From the NCBI GenBank assembly GCA_002387605.1, contig DGJU01000011.1:189-27333 (forward strand): 27,145 nt of DNA. Direction: 5' to 3'. Position 1 is the first letter of the stretch. Every line of letters starts with the position of its first letter. The notes under the pieces were generated by a model. That model saw nothing but the letters and a program-made list of their open reading frames with translations. It was not told the origin of the DNA and did not search any database. The translations under genes were made by a program, and so were the position numbers. Positions 1-7,979 of this stretch are shown in pieces. This DNA comes from Alphaproteobacteria bacterium UBA4588. Lineage in GTDB: Bacteria > Pseudomonadota > Alphaproteobacteria > Puniceispirillales > Puniceispirillaceae.

Positions 1-297
1 TTCTTCTGCGCCAACAAACTCTGCGCCAGCTGCTTTTGCTTCATCGGCTTTGGCGTCACGAGCAAAGACCGCAACACGCACGTCTTTGCCTGTCCCATTT
101 GGCATAGCAACAGCGCCGCGAACCATCTGGTCAGCGTGGCGCGGGTCAACACCAAGATTGAGCGAGATTTCAATTGTCTCATCAAACTTTGATGTAGCAT
201 GATCTTTAATCAGCTGGGATGCCTCATCTATAGAATAGACACGCGTCCGATCGATTGCTTCAACTGCTGCTTTTTGGCGCTTTGATAATTGTGCCAT
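1..297 (-). CDS. rplA: 50S ribosomal protein L1, N-terminal 99 residues (cut by window edge)
   Basis: Large-subunit ribosomal protein L1, which binds 23S rRNA at the L1 stalk and can repress its own operon. Reading the minus strand from the ATG at 297-295 gives MAQLSKRQKAAVEAIDRTR, followed by a typical L1 N-terminal domain that includes TIEISLNLGVDPRHADQMVRG. The frame stays open to base 1, so the C-terminal half (about 130 residues in a normal L1) lies outside the window. The gene starts immediately after the rplK stop codon with no spacer, the conserved rplK-rplA arrangement, so it is almost certainly co-transcribed with secE, nusG and rplK. The truncation is an edge effect, not a broken gene. 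Confidence 0.95.
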   Translation of the reverse strand, partial: MAQLSKRQKAAVEAIDRTRVYSIDEASQLIKDHATSKFDETIEISLNLGVDPRHADQMVRGAVAMPNGTGKDVRVAVFARDAKADEAKAAGAEFVGAEE

Positions 298-729
298 TTA
301 ACCCTCCACCACTTCGAGGCCCATGGCCCGTGCAGAACCGCTGATCATAGCAACGGCGCCATCCATATCTACAGCATTCAAGTCGCTCATCTTCTGCTCG
401 GCGATTTCTTTCACCTGAGAGAGAGTAACCTTACCAGCAACATCCCGGCCAGGGGCTGAGCCACCTTTTTGCAAGCCTGCAGCTTTCTTCAAGAAGAAGC
501 TAACGGGTGCCGTCTTGGTTGTGAAGGTAAATGACTTATCCTTATACACAGTGATAACCACTGGCACAGGCATGTTCTTCTCAAGGCTTTCTGTTGCCGC
601 GTTGAACGCTTTACAGAATTCCATGATATTCACACCGCGCTGACCGAGCGCTGGCCCCACAGGTGGAGACGGGTTTGCGCCGCCTGCTGGAATATTCAGC
701 TTGAGATATCCCTCAATCTTCTTTGCCAT
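298..729 (-). CDS. rplK: 50S ribosomal protein L11
   Basis: Ribosomal protein L11, part of the GTPase-associated centre of the 50S subunit. The 143-residue product has the normal family length. The N-terminal domain shows the proline-rich PSPPVGPALGQRGVNIMEFC stretch (about residues 21-40), and the C-terminal RNA-binding domain includes KKAAGLQKGGSAPGR and ends in a typical GSARAMGLEVVEG tail. The start is ATG at 729-727, with an AAGGG element about 10 bases upstream on the minus strand. It lies 66 bases downstream of nusG and abuts rplA directly. Confidence 0.97.
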   Translation of the reverse strand: MAKKIEGYLKLNIPAGGANPSPPVGPALGQRGVNIMEFCKAFNAATESLEKNMPVPVVITVYKDKSFTFTTKTAPVSFFLKKAAGLQKGGSAPGRDVAGKVTLSQVKEIAEQKMSDLNAVDMDGAVAMISGSARAMGLEVVEG

Positions 730-795
730 CTTTTTTATCCCTTATGGCCCTTGCGATACTGCAACAGGCCCGCCTCATGTTAGTCTCTATCCAGC

Positions 796-1329
796 TCAGG
801 CTGACTTTTCGACCTGACTATATTCAAGTTCAACCGGTGTTGACCGCCCAAAGATAGACACAGCCACCTTAAGACGTTCTTTTTCATCATCTGCTTCTTC
901 GACAACGCCGTTAAAGCTTTCAAACGGACCTTCAACAACCCGTACTTCTTCACCAATGTCGAAGCTGATAGTTGAGCGAGGACGCTCAACCCCTTCATCC
1001 ATCTGCTTAATCAAGCGGTCTGCCTCTGCCTTGGTAATTGGCACTGGCTTTCCTTTACCGCCCAGAAATCCTGTAACCCGCGGCTGGCTCTGCACCAAAG
1101 ACCATGCCGCGTCGGTTAATTCCATATTTACGAGAATATAGCCGGGGAAGAATTTGCGCTCTGCTTGTACCTTAGCACCGCGGCGCATTTCCACAACTTC
1201 TTCGGTCGGCACAAGCACATCCTCGATCTGTTCTTCGAGACCGTGTGAAGCTGCCTGCTCCAGAATCGATTGGGCCATCTTCTTTTCAGACCCAGAAAAA
1301 ACATGGACTACATACCAGCGCTTTGCCAT
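796..1329 (-). CDS. nusG: Transcription termination/antitermination protein NusG
   Basis: NusG binds RNA polymerase and couples it to Rho or to the ribosome. The product of about 177 residues starts AKRWYVVHVFSGSEKK, the conserved first strand of the NGN domain. It continues with FFPGYILVNM and ends with a KOW domain (IGEEVRVVEGPFESFNGVV, then a VELEYSQVE end). Two adjacent starts are possible: ATG at 1329-1327, or GTG at 1332-1330 one codon earlier. I chose ATG because NusG proteins usually begin M-A-K-R-W-Y; an AGGA element 10 bases upstream of the ATG could serve either. The position between secE and rplK is the standard bacterial order. Confidence 0.96.
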   Translation of the reverse strand: MAKRWYVVHVFSGSEKKMAQSILEQAASHGLEEQIEDVLVPTEEVVEMRRGAKVQAERKFFPGYILVNMELTDAAWSLVQSQPRVTGFLGGKGKPVPITKAEADRLIKQMDEGVERPRSTISFDIGEEVRVVEGPFESFNGVVEEADDEKERLKVAVSIFGRSTPVELEYSQVEKSA

Positions 1330-1371
1330 CACTGACCAATCCTAAAAAAAACCAAATGGCCCATATCGTTC

Positions 1372-1569
1372 TTACGCCCCAAGGCCAAGAACTAATTGGA
1401 CCACATTCGACAACACGAAATCGACAAGCAAAAAGAAGATTGCCGCAATCGTTGCCATGATAAACACAGTCAGCGTCGCCAAACCTGTATCACGACGGTT
1501 GGCCCACGAAATACGTGAGATTTCCTGCCGGACCTGCCTTACAAACTGTGCGGGCGACACATTAGCCAT
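1372..1569 (-). CDS. secE: Preprotein translocase subunit SecE
   Basis: SecE is the small essential subunit that stabilises SecY in the inner-membrane translocon. The 65-residue product has the short single-membrane-segment form usual in alphaproteobacteria. An amphipathic N-terminal region (FVRQVRQEISRISWANRR) contains the conserved E..ISW element and is followed by one hydrophobic segment (about residues 30-58). The frame can be extended to a TTG at 1578, but the ATG at 1569 sits 10 bases from an AAGG ribosome-binding site, whereas the TTG would nearly overlap it, so ATG is preferred. It is the first gene of the secE-nusG-rplK-rplA series. Confidence 0.93.
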   Translation of the reverse strand: MANVSPAQFVRQVRQEISRISWANRRDTGLATLTVFIMATIAAIFFLLVDFVLSNVVQLVLGLGA

Positions 1570-1933
1570 AAAAGCCAAACCTTTTCAAGTTCTAATTACG
1601 CAACAAACGGGGCCGTAAGACACCGCTGTTACCGCGCATGCCTGACCCCGATAAAGCCAGAATTCATTCAAGTTGTGGGGAAATAGCATTATCAGCCCTA
1701 AGACGCAAGCCAAAAGCCTGAAATTAACTGTATTTTTATGATGTTTTTTTGTCCCTGATTTCCTCTTTCCGCTTCCACAGAGGAGAAAGCCAGCACATCC
1801 TGCCTTGATCGCGATGCCGTAAATAGGGCATATCTCTTACTTGTCCTGCTGTCTCACCTGCTGCCTTTTATGGATTAAAAAGAGCAAATGAATAATGGCA
1901 CGGGCTGGTGAACTAAAAAAAGAGGATAGTGTT
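1570..1933. other. Intergenic region between secE (-) and the GMC dehydrogenase gene (+)
   Basis: About 360 bases separate the divergent secE and GMC genes. No convincing protein frame, tRNA or strong hairpin is visible; in particular, the tRNA-Trp gene found upstream of secE in many bacteria is absent here. The region must hold two divergent promoters. The best minus-strand candidate is listed separately. On the plus strand, an AGAGGA ribosome-binding site at 1921-1926 fixes the downstream gene's start. Confidence 0.7.
1688..1715 (-). promoter_or_regulatory. Possible sigma70-type promoter for secE-nusG-rplKA
   Basis: On the minus strand, GATAAT (1693-1688) matches the -10 consensus at five of six bases. 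It is preceded by 16 bases and a weak -35-like TTTTGG (1715-1710). It lies about 120 bases upstream of secE. The -10 is good and the -35 poor, so this is only a candidate. Confidence 0.3.
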
Positions 1934-3547
1934 ATGACGTCTCTTGGAACATTTGATTATATTATCATTGGCGGCGGTACCGCTGGATGTGTTCTGGCGA
2001 ACCGATTAAGCGCAGACCCTAATATCCGTGTGTTATTGCTCGAAGCGGGCGGCAAAGATAATTATATTTGGGTAAAAATTCCTGTCGGATATCTCTATTG
2101 TATGGGTAATCCGCGCACAGATTGGGGCTTTTCAACCGAAGCAGAGCGCGGCCTGAATGGGCGGTCCTTAAATTACCCACGCGGCCGAATCCTTGGCGGA
2201 TGTTCTGCTATCAACGGTATGATCTATATGCGCGGACAGGCCCGCGACTATGACCAATGGAAGCAATTTGGCAATACTGGCTGGGGCTGGGATGATGTTC
2301 TACCCTATTTTAAGAAATCCGAAGATTATTTCAGCGGTGCTGATTCGATGCATGGCGCGGGCGGTGAATGGCGGGTAGAAGAGCAACGCCTCTCATGGGA
2401 TGTTTTGGAAAAATTCCATGCGGCATGCATGTCAGCTGGCATCCCCGCTACTGATGATTTTAACCGCGGCTCAAACGAAGGTGTTGGTTATTTCAAGGTA
2501 AATCAGAAAAAAGGCTGGCGGTGGTCTGCGGCAACAGGGTTTCTGAAGCCAATCAAATCGCGGAAAAATCTGACTGTTATGACAGGCGCGCATGTCCATG
2601 CTCTCACGATGGATGGCAAACAGGTAACCGGTGTTACCTTTGATTCTGGCAAGACTATCATGACGGCAAAGGCAGCGCATGAGGTTGTGTTAAGCGCCGG
2701 TGCGATTGGCACACCGCATATTCTACAACTGTCAGGCATTGGGCCGGGCGGCCTGCTGTCAGATAATGGGGTTGAGGTGCGTCATGAGCTCGCTGGTGTT
2801 GGGGGCAATTTGCAGGACCATTTGCAAATCCGGACTATTTTCAAAACCCAAGGAGTGACCTCCCTTAACAGCTTTGCCAATACGCTTATCGGTAAAGCAA
2901 AGATTGCCCTTGAATATGCATTGTTCAGAAGCGGGCCGATGTCGATGGCGCCAAGTCAGCTTGGGGCATTTGTTAAATCAGACAAGGCGATGGAAACGCC
3001 TGACCTGCAATATCATGTGCAGCCCCTGTCACTGGGCAAATTTGGCGAGCCCCTTCACCCCTTTCCTGCGTTTACCGCTTCTGTCTGTAATTTGCGGCCG
3101 GAAAGCCGCGGTGTTGTTGAACTTAGCTCCCCAGATCCGCTGGCAAAGCCACGCATAGCGCCGCATTACCTATCTGCAGAAAGAGACAAGCTTGTTGCCG
3201 CTGATTCTATTCGGCTAACCCGACGCATTATCGAACAGGAGCCAATACGCTCTCACATAATCGAAGAATTTCTGCCCGGGGCACAATATCAGTCAGATGA
3301 CGAGCTGGCTGAACAGGCTGGCAATATCAGTACGACGATTTTTCACCCCGTCGGCACCGCAAAAATGGGCCATGACCCACTGGCTGTTGTTGATAGCCGG
3401 CTTGCTGTTCATGGCCTCACAGGATTACGCATAGCTGATGCGTCTATCATGCCGACTATCACCTCAGGTAATACGAATAGCCCGACGGTGATGATTGCCG
3501 AAAAAGCCGCCGACTTCATCCTCGAAGACAGGCGTTTAAACGCCTGA
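1934..3547 (+). CDS. GMC-family FAD-dependent alcohol/choline dehydrogenase-like oxidoreductase
   Basis: Flavoprotein of the glucose-methanol-choline family, which oxidises alcohols with bound FAD. The 537-residue product matches the family length. The N-terminal dinucleotide fold YIIIGGGTAGCVLANRLS (about 9-26) is followed by an acidic LLEAGG strand and the GMC signature around RGRILGGCSAINGMIYMRG. Near the C-terminus are HPVGTAKMG (His471) and TSGNTNSPT (Asn513), the His/Asn active-site pair of the choline dehydrogenase branch. An in-frame ATG exists at 1895, but the ATG at 1934 has AGAGGA seven bases upstream and gives a normal N-terminus. No signal peptide is seen, so it is probably cytoplasmic. 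The substrate cannot be read from sequence: the betaine genes betB and betI are absent, so a choline role is unsupported. It is monocistronic and converges on the next gene. Confidence 0.88.
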   Translation: MTSLGTFDYIIIGGGTAGCVLANRLSADPNIRVLLLEAGGKDNYIWVKIPVGYLYCMGNPRTDWGFSTEAERGLNGRSLNYPRGRILGGCSAINGMIYMRGQARDYDQWKQFGNTGWGWDDVLPYFKKSEDYFSGADSMHGAGGEWRVEEQRLSWDVLEKFHAACMSAGIPATDDFNRGSNEGVGYFKVNQKKGWRWSAATGFLKPIKSRKNLTVMTGAHVHALTMDGKQVTGVTFDSGKTIMTAKAAHEVVLSAGAIGTPHILQLSGIGPGGLLSDNGVEVRHELAGVGGNLQDHLQIRTIFKTQGVTSLNSFANTLIGKAKIALEYALFRSGPMSMAPSQLGAFVKSDKAMETPDLQYHVQPLSLGKFGEPLHPFPAFTASVCNLRPESRGVVELSSPDPLAKPRIAPHYLSAERDKLVAADSIRLTRRIIEQEPIRSHIIEEFLPGAQYQSDDELAEQAGNISTTIFHPVGTAKMGHDPLAVVDSRLAVHGLTGLRIADASIMPTITSGNTNSPTVMIAEKAADFILEDRRLNA

Positions 3548-3575
3548 TATCGTCACACCATGGCGTTTAAACGCC
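3529..3575. repeat. Duplicated 14-bp palindrome at a convergent gene junction, possible bidirectional terminator
   Basis: The perfect palindrome GGCGTTTAAACGCC occurs twice, at 3531-3544 and 3562-3575, exactly 31 bp apart. The first copy extends to an 18-bp palindrome (3529-3546). Each copy can fold on itself, or the two can pair as a 14-bp stem with a 17-base loop. Copy 1 forms the last codons of the GMC gene; copy 2 ends on the first base of the opposing gene's stop codon. No T-run follows on either strand, so it is not a classical intrinsic terminator. It could block read-through between the convergent genes, stabilise mRNA ends, or bind a dimeric protein on one DNA face, since 31 bp is about three helical turns. 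Confidence 0.75.
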
Positions 3576-6538
3576 TAGTTATCAGAGACAAGCATCCTGT
3601 CCAGCAGTACAGCAACATGTTCTGCTGTGCGCCCTGTACCATCCTTGATCTGACACCGGCATGATGTCCCATCTGCAATGATAGGCGTGCCCGCATCTTC
3701 TTGACGAATGGCTGGCAGCAGACTGGCTTCAGCCATCGCAATAGATGTCTCATAGGTATCAGCGCCATAACCAAAGGCGCCTGCCATACCACAGCAGCTT
3801 GTTTCCACAAGCTCAACCTCAAAACCGGCAACATCACCAAGCAGTGCCTGAACTGGCTTGACCACATCAAAGGCTTTCTGATGACAGTGCCCATGTAACA
3901 GCACTTTGCCATCTGCCTGCGCCAAAGGAAGATCAGGCTTATCTCGGACCAGAAGCTCTTCAAACGTTAGGCTTGCCGCCGCTATCTTAGTAGCAGACTC
4001 ATCTGCCAGAAGAGCCGGCACTTCATCACGCAACGCCAGCAAACATGATGGCTCAAGCCCAACAATCGATACCCCCTGCTCAACAAATGGCGCAAAAGCA
4101 TTACAAAGCCGCGTTGCTTCAGCGCGCGCTTTATCAACAAGCCCCGTACTAAGATAGGTCCGCCCACAACAAAGAGGCCGCTTTTCGGCAATCGCAGGAG
4201 AAAACACATCATACCCTGCGGCGGTTAGAACACGCAAAGCTGCCCGCAGATTTTCCGGCTCAAAATACTTATTAAAGGTATCAACAAACAAAATAAGCGG
4301 TGTGCCCGACCCGCTTGGCTGGGCTGCAATATCATCCCGTCCAAAGGGCTGTGACTGCCATTCTGGCAGGTCACGCTTGGCTGTAAAACCTGTAATCTTT
4401 TCAGCAAGATAAGACAAACCAGGGACAAAGCGGCGCACCGATTGCAACCCATTAACAAGGGGGGCTATTTTTGCCGCATATGGCGCATAATCAGGCAAAT
4501 GGGCAATCAGCCTATCATGGATTGAAAGCCCCTTATCAGCTGTCCTGAGCGCTGTTATCTCAACCTTCATTCGGGCCATATCAACGCCCGTCGGACATTC
4601 CCGCTTGCAGGCTTTACACGACACACAGAGCTTTAATGTATCTGCCATCTCGTCACTGACCAGCGCGTCTGGACCTAACTGGCCAGAGAGCGCAAGCCGC
4701 AGACTATTTGCCCGCCCGCGCACAGAATCACCTTCATTACGGGTCGCACGATATGACGGGCACATCACGCCGCCTTCCAGCTTGCGGCAGGCGCCATTAT
4801 TGTTACACATCTCAACCGCGCCTTGAAGCCCGCCTGCGCCGCCCGGCCAGGCTGACCAGTCCAGTTGCGTGGGGAAATCATTCACTTTATATCCCGGCGA
4901 GAACCGGAATAGCTCGCGGCTATCCATTTTCGGTGCATCAATAATTTTGCCCGGATTAAACAGACCGTGCGGGTCAAACGCCGCTTTTACCTGCCGGAAT
5001 AATTGTGGCATTACCGGCCCAAACATTGTCTCATTAAATTCAGAGCGCACAATGCCATCGCCATGCTCGCCAGAATGCGATCCGCCATATTTTTGCAGCA
5101 GCGCAAACGCCTCCTCAGCAATATTACGCATCACCTCAACATCATCAGCAATTTTCATATCCAGAACAGGCCGCACATGCAGACAACCAACAGAGGCATG
5201 CGCATACCAAGTGCCCTTGGTGCCATATTTCGTGAAAATATCTGTCAGGCCAGCTGTGTATTCTGCCAAATCCTTCAGCTCAACAGCACAATCCTCAACA
5301 AATGAGACAGGCTTTGCCGCTGCTTTCATGCTCATCATGATATTGAGACCTGATTTTCGCATTTCAGCGACACGCCCCTGCATGCCAGCATCAATGGCTT
5401 CAACCACGCCGCCTGTCCATTCAGCACCCTTATCCCAGCCAAAACCAAGATCAGCCATCATTTCATGAAGCTGTTTCAAGCGTCGATGATTCTCATCCAT
5501 ATCCGGCTCGGCAAACTCGACCAGAAGAAGCGCTGCTGGCGCACCCCGCACAGCTTCCTCAATAATCGGTTTATAAATCGGAATAGACCTCGCAAGCGAA
5601 ATCATCGTGTCATCAACAAGCTCAACTGCCACTGGATCAAGCGATACAAGGTGCTGCGCCGCATCCATCGCTTTATAAAAGGTCGGAAAATGGCAGATAC
5701 CCATCAGTTTTTGGGACGGTAACGGCCAGAGCTTCAATTCAATCGCGGTTGAATAGGCAAGCGTTCCTTCTGAGCCAACCAGAAGATGAGACAGGTTTAT
5801 CCCATCGCCTGCAGCGCCGCCCGGTCGCATCGACATTGCATCGGGAATCAAGGCATCAATATTATAGCCACCAACCCGCCGAAGGACTTTGGGGAACCGG
5901 GCCAGAATTTCATCTGCCGACACGCGCCCCATCTCCAGTAAATCGGGCAGAATAGCCCCAAGCTGACCATCATAAGCCTGAATATCTCCGGCAAAATCGC
6001 CAAAACGGGCCGTGCTACCATCTGCCATAATAGCATCAATGGCTGTCACATTATCGCGCATAATCCCATAGCGGATGGACCGCCCACCACAGCTATTATT
6101 CCCCGCCATACCGCCAATCGTCGCCCGGCTGGAGGTTGATACATCTACCGGAAACCAGAGGCCGTGCGGCTTAAGCTGGCGGTTCAATTCGTCAAGCACA
6201 ATACCGGGCTCAACCCAGCAGCGCTGCGCCTCTACATCAAGCGAAATAAGCCGGCTCAGAAATTTTGTATTATCAATAACAATCGCTTCATTGACTGTCT
6301 GGCCACATTGCGAGGTGCCGCCACCCCGCGGTAATACAGCAAGGCCCTTCGAACGCGCAAAATCCAGCGCAGCAACAACATCATCAAGACATTCCGGAAC
6401 AACAACCCCATGCGGAATCATCTGATAGATGGACGCATCTGTTGCATAACGCCCGCGTGAAAAACGGTCATCCAACACCTTACCACGGAGTTGTTTATTC
6501 AAGGACGAGAACGAATATGAACGAAAATCATCTGGCAT
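3575..6538 (-). CDS. FAD-linked 2-hydroxyacid dehydrogenase with fused 4Fe-4S/CCG domain (Dld-II, YdiJ or GlcD-GlcF type)
   Basis: Large respiratory-type flavoprotein of 987 residues that should oxidise a D-2-hydroxyacid (D-lactate, glycolate or D-2-hydroxyglutarate) and pass electrons on through Fe-S clusters. The N-terminal half is a PCMH FAD-binding domain (RGGGTSQCGQ at 71-80, GNNSCGGRSIRYG near 147-158) and an FAD-oxidase C domain. His447, His454 and Glu491 (HASVGCLHVRP, GEHGDG) match the metal-site pattern of this family. The C-terminal half has CNNNGACRK and VMCP (578-594), the full CVSCKACKRECP cluster motif (638-649), and two CCG-type segments (Cys790/791 and 832; Cys885 and 915/916). 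It is thus a fusion of GlcD-like and GlcF-like parts. The start ATG at 6538 has only a distant GAGGA. The divergent aminotransferase gene 210 bases away suggests a linked 2-oxoacid role. Which substrate is used is unresolved. Confidence 0.88.
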   Translation of the reverse strand: MPDDFRSYSFSSLNKQLRGKVLDDRFSRGRYATDASIYQMIPHGVVVPECLDDVVAALDFARSKGLAVLPRGGGTSQCGQTVNEAIVIDNTKFLSRLISLDVEAQRCWVEPGIVLDELNRQLKPHGLWFPVDVSTSSRATIGGMAGNNSCGGRSIRYGIMRDNVTAIDAIMADGSTARFGDFAGDIQAYDGQLGAILPDLLEMGRVSADEILARFPKVLRRVGGYNIDALIPDAMSMRPGGAAGDGINLSHLLVGSEGTLAYSTAIELKLWPLPSQKLMGICHFPTFYKAMDAAQHLVSLDPVAVELVDDTMISLARSIPIYKPIIEEAVRGAPAALLLVEFAEPDMDENHRRLKQLHEMMADLGFGWDKGAEWTGGVVEAIDAGMQGRVAEMRKSGLNIMMSMKAAAKPVSFVEDCAVELKDLAEYTAGLTDIFTKYGTKGTWYAHASVGCLHVRPVLDMKIADDVEVMRNIAEEAFALLQKYGGSHSGEHGDGIVRSEFNETMFGPVMPQLFRQVKAAFDPHGLFNPGKIIDAPKMDSRELFRFSPGYKVNDFPTQLDWSAWPGGAGGLQGAVEMCNNNGACRKLEGGVMCPSYRATRNEGDSVRGRANSLRLALSGQLGPDALVSDEMADTLKLCVSCKACKRECPTGVDMARMKVEITALRTADKGLSIHDRLIAHLPDYAPYAAKIAPLVNGLQSVRRFVPGLSYLAEKITGFTAKRDLPEWQSQPFGRDDIAAQPSGSGTPLILFVDTFNKYFEPENLRAALRVLTAAGYDVFSPAIAEKRPLCCGRTYLSTGLVDKARAEATRLCNAFAPFVEQGVSIVGLEPSCLLALRDEVPALLADESATKIAAASLTFEELLVRDKPDLPLAQADGKVLLHGHCHQKAFDVVKPVQALLGDVAGFEVELVETSCCGMAGAFGYGADTYETSIAMAEASLLPAIRQEDAGTPIIADGTSCRCQIKDGTGRTAEHVAVLLDRMLVSDN

Positions 6539-6678
6539 GTAAAATCAACTATCCTCAAAAAAATAAATGGTATTTTCTTAGTCACGAAAATCTTCTGATA
6601 GACGTATAACCACTAGATAGAAAAGGCGTGGCCGCACATCTTGGAATATGAAAAACAATATGCCATAACGGAAGAAGT

Positions 6679-6707
6679 TTGGACTATCTTTTCCATCATC
6701 TAACAAT
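6679..6707 (+). promoter_or_regulatory. Possible promoter for the aminotransferase gene
   Basis: TTGGAC (6679-6684), a 17-base spacer and AACAAT (6702-6707) form a fair sigma70-like pair about 42 bases upstream of the aminotransferase start. Only three and four bases respectively match consensus, so confidence is low. The rest of the 210-base divergent region shows no strong hairpin or operator. Confidence 0.3.
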
Positions 6708-6748
6708 ACTAATTTTATAGCGTTGACATAAAAGGGTTATATTCAAGC

Positions 6749-7930
6749 ATGGCAAATCCATCTTACAAAGCAGGCAAGCATTTCCTTCAAATCCCTGGTC
6801 CATCAAATGTTCCTGACCGTATTCTGCGTGCAATGGATTATCCCACTATTGACCATCGCGGGCCTCATTTCGCTGAAATCGGGAAAAAATGCCTTGAGGG
6901 CATGAAGACGATTTTTAAAACTGATAGTCATGTCATTATTTATCCTGCCTCTGGCACGGGCGCATGGGAAGCAGCGCTTGTTAATCTATTATCTGCGGGC
7001 GATCTCGTGCTGATGGTAGAAACAGGCCATTTCGCAACGCTCTGGAATATAATGGCAACAAAGCTGGGCATAAAAACAGAATTTCTGTCAACAGACTGGC
7101 GCCGCGGTGTAGATGCAGGCGCTGTTGAAGAACGGCTGCGCGCTGATACAAAAGGCGAGATTAAAGCTGTCTGTGTTGTTCATAACGAAACATCAACAGG
7201 TTCCACATCACGGATTGATGATGTACGGGCTGCCATGGACGCTGCAGGCCATAATGGATTGCTTATGGTCGATACGATTTCATCACTCGCCTCTATGGAT
7301 TACCGGCATGATGAATGGGGTGTTGATGTGACCGTTTCTGGCTCACAAAAGGGTCTGATGCTACCGCCTGGACTATCGTTTAATGCTTTATCAGAGCGCG
7401 CTATTGAGGAATCAAAGACGGGCGGAATGCCGCGGTCTTACTGGGATTGGCAAGATCAGATTGAGCCGAATAAAGCGGGTGCTTTCCCGTTTACCCCTGC
7501 AACTAATCTTCTTTATGGCCTTTCTGAAGCTATTGATATGCTACATGAAGAAGGCCTTGATAATGTTTTTGCCCGGCATGACCGGCATGCTGAAGCAACC
7601 CGCCGCGCTGTTCAGGCATGGGGTCTTGAGGTGCTGTGTCAGGAACCTCGGAACTTCTCGTCGGTGCTGACAGCTGTCATGCTGCCTGACGGCCATAACG
7701 CTGACGCCTTCCGCGCAACAGTGCTGGATAATTTCGATATGTCACTTGGCAATGGCCTGGCGAAACTCTCTGGCAAGGTTTTCCGGATAGGTCATCTTGG
7801 TGACTTTAATGATCTGATGCTTGCCGGCACATTGAGCGGTGTTGAGATGGGCCTTAAACTAGCAGGCGTGCCCCACCAGACAGGCGGTGCTGCTGCTGCC
7901 ATGAGCTATCTGGCAGAAACTAGCTCATAA
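6749..7930 (+). CDS. Serine-glyoxylate-type aminotransferase (class V, PLP)
   Basis: Fold-type I, class V aminotransferase that likely moves an amino group from serine, alanine or aspartate to glyoxylate, giving glycine. The 393-residue product begins with FLQIPGPSNVP, the substrate-binding start of the serine/alanine-glyoxylate group, followed by YPTIDHRGPHF. The PLP lysine is Lys201 in SGSQKGLMLPPGLSF, the form typical of serine-glyoxylate aminotransferases, with the PLP-contacting Asp in MVDTISS upstream. A late FRIGHLGDFND motif is also typical. It is divergent from a 2-hydroxyacid dehydrogenase that could produce glyoxylate from glycolate. The aspartate-glyoxylate enzyme BhcA belongs to the same family, but its usual partners (bhcB, bhcC, bhcD) are not here, so the amino donor remains open. 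The crotonase gene follows after 49 bases and is probably co-transcribed. Confidence 0.87.
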   Translation: MANPSYKAGKHFLQIPGPSNVPDRILRAMDYPTIDHRGPHFAEIGKKCLEGMKTIFKTDSHVIIYPASGTGAWEAALVNLLSAGDLVLMVETGHFATLWNIMATKLGIKTEFLSTDWRRGVDAGAVEERLRADTKGEIKAVCVVHNETSTGSTSRIDDVRAAMDAAGHNGLLMVDTISSLASMDYRHDEWGVDVTVSGSQKGLMLPPGLSFNALSERAIEESKTGGMPRSYWDWQDQIEPNKAGAFPFTPATNLLYGLSEAIDMLHEEGLDNVFARHDRHAEATRRAVQAWGLEVLCQEPRNFSSVLTAVMLPDGHNADAFRATVLDNFDMSLGNGLAKLSGKVFRIGHLGDFNDLMLAGTLSGVEMGLKLAGVPHQTGGAAAAMSYLAETSS

Positions 7931-7979
7931 AAATACTGACTAATCAAAAATTTTAGCAAAATCAGGGGATATTAAGACG

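Noticed and set aside
1579..1894. Search for a tRNA-Trp gene upstream of secE
   Set aside because: No acceptor stem, anticodon arm or T-loop sequence could be found, although this linkage is common in other bacteria.
1934..3547. Choline dehydrogenase BetA
   Set aside because: The family and active-site pair fit, but no betB, betI or choline transporter is adjacent, and GMC members of this type have many substrates.
4869..5468. A 199-codon open frame on the plus strand inside the dehydrogenase gene
   Set aside because: It lies antisense within the well-supported 987-residue FAD/Fe-S gene, shows no domain and has low-complexity composition; it is a shadow frame.
6723..6728. Perfect TTGACA hexamer just before the aminotransferase start
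   Set aside because: It lies only 20 bases before the ATG, and the next TA-rich hexamer is 11 bases away, so no usable -10 element or transcript start fits.
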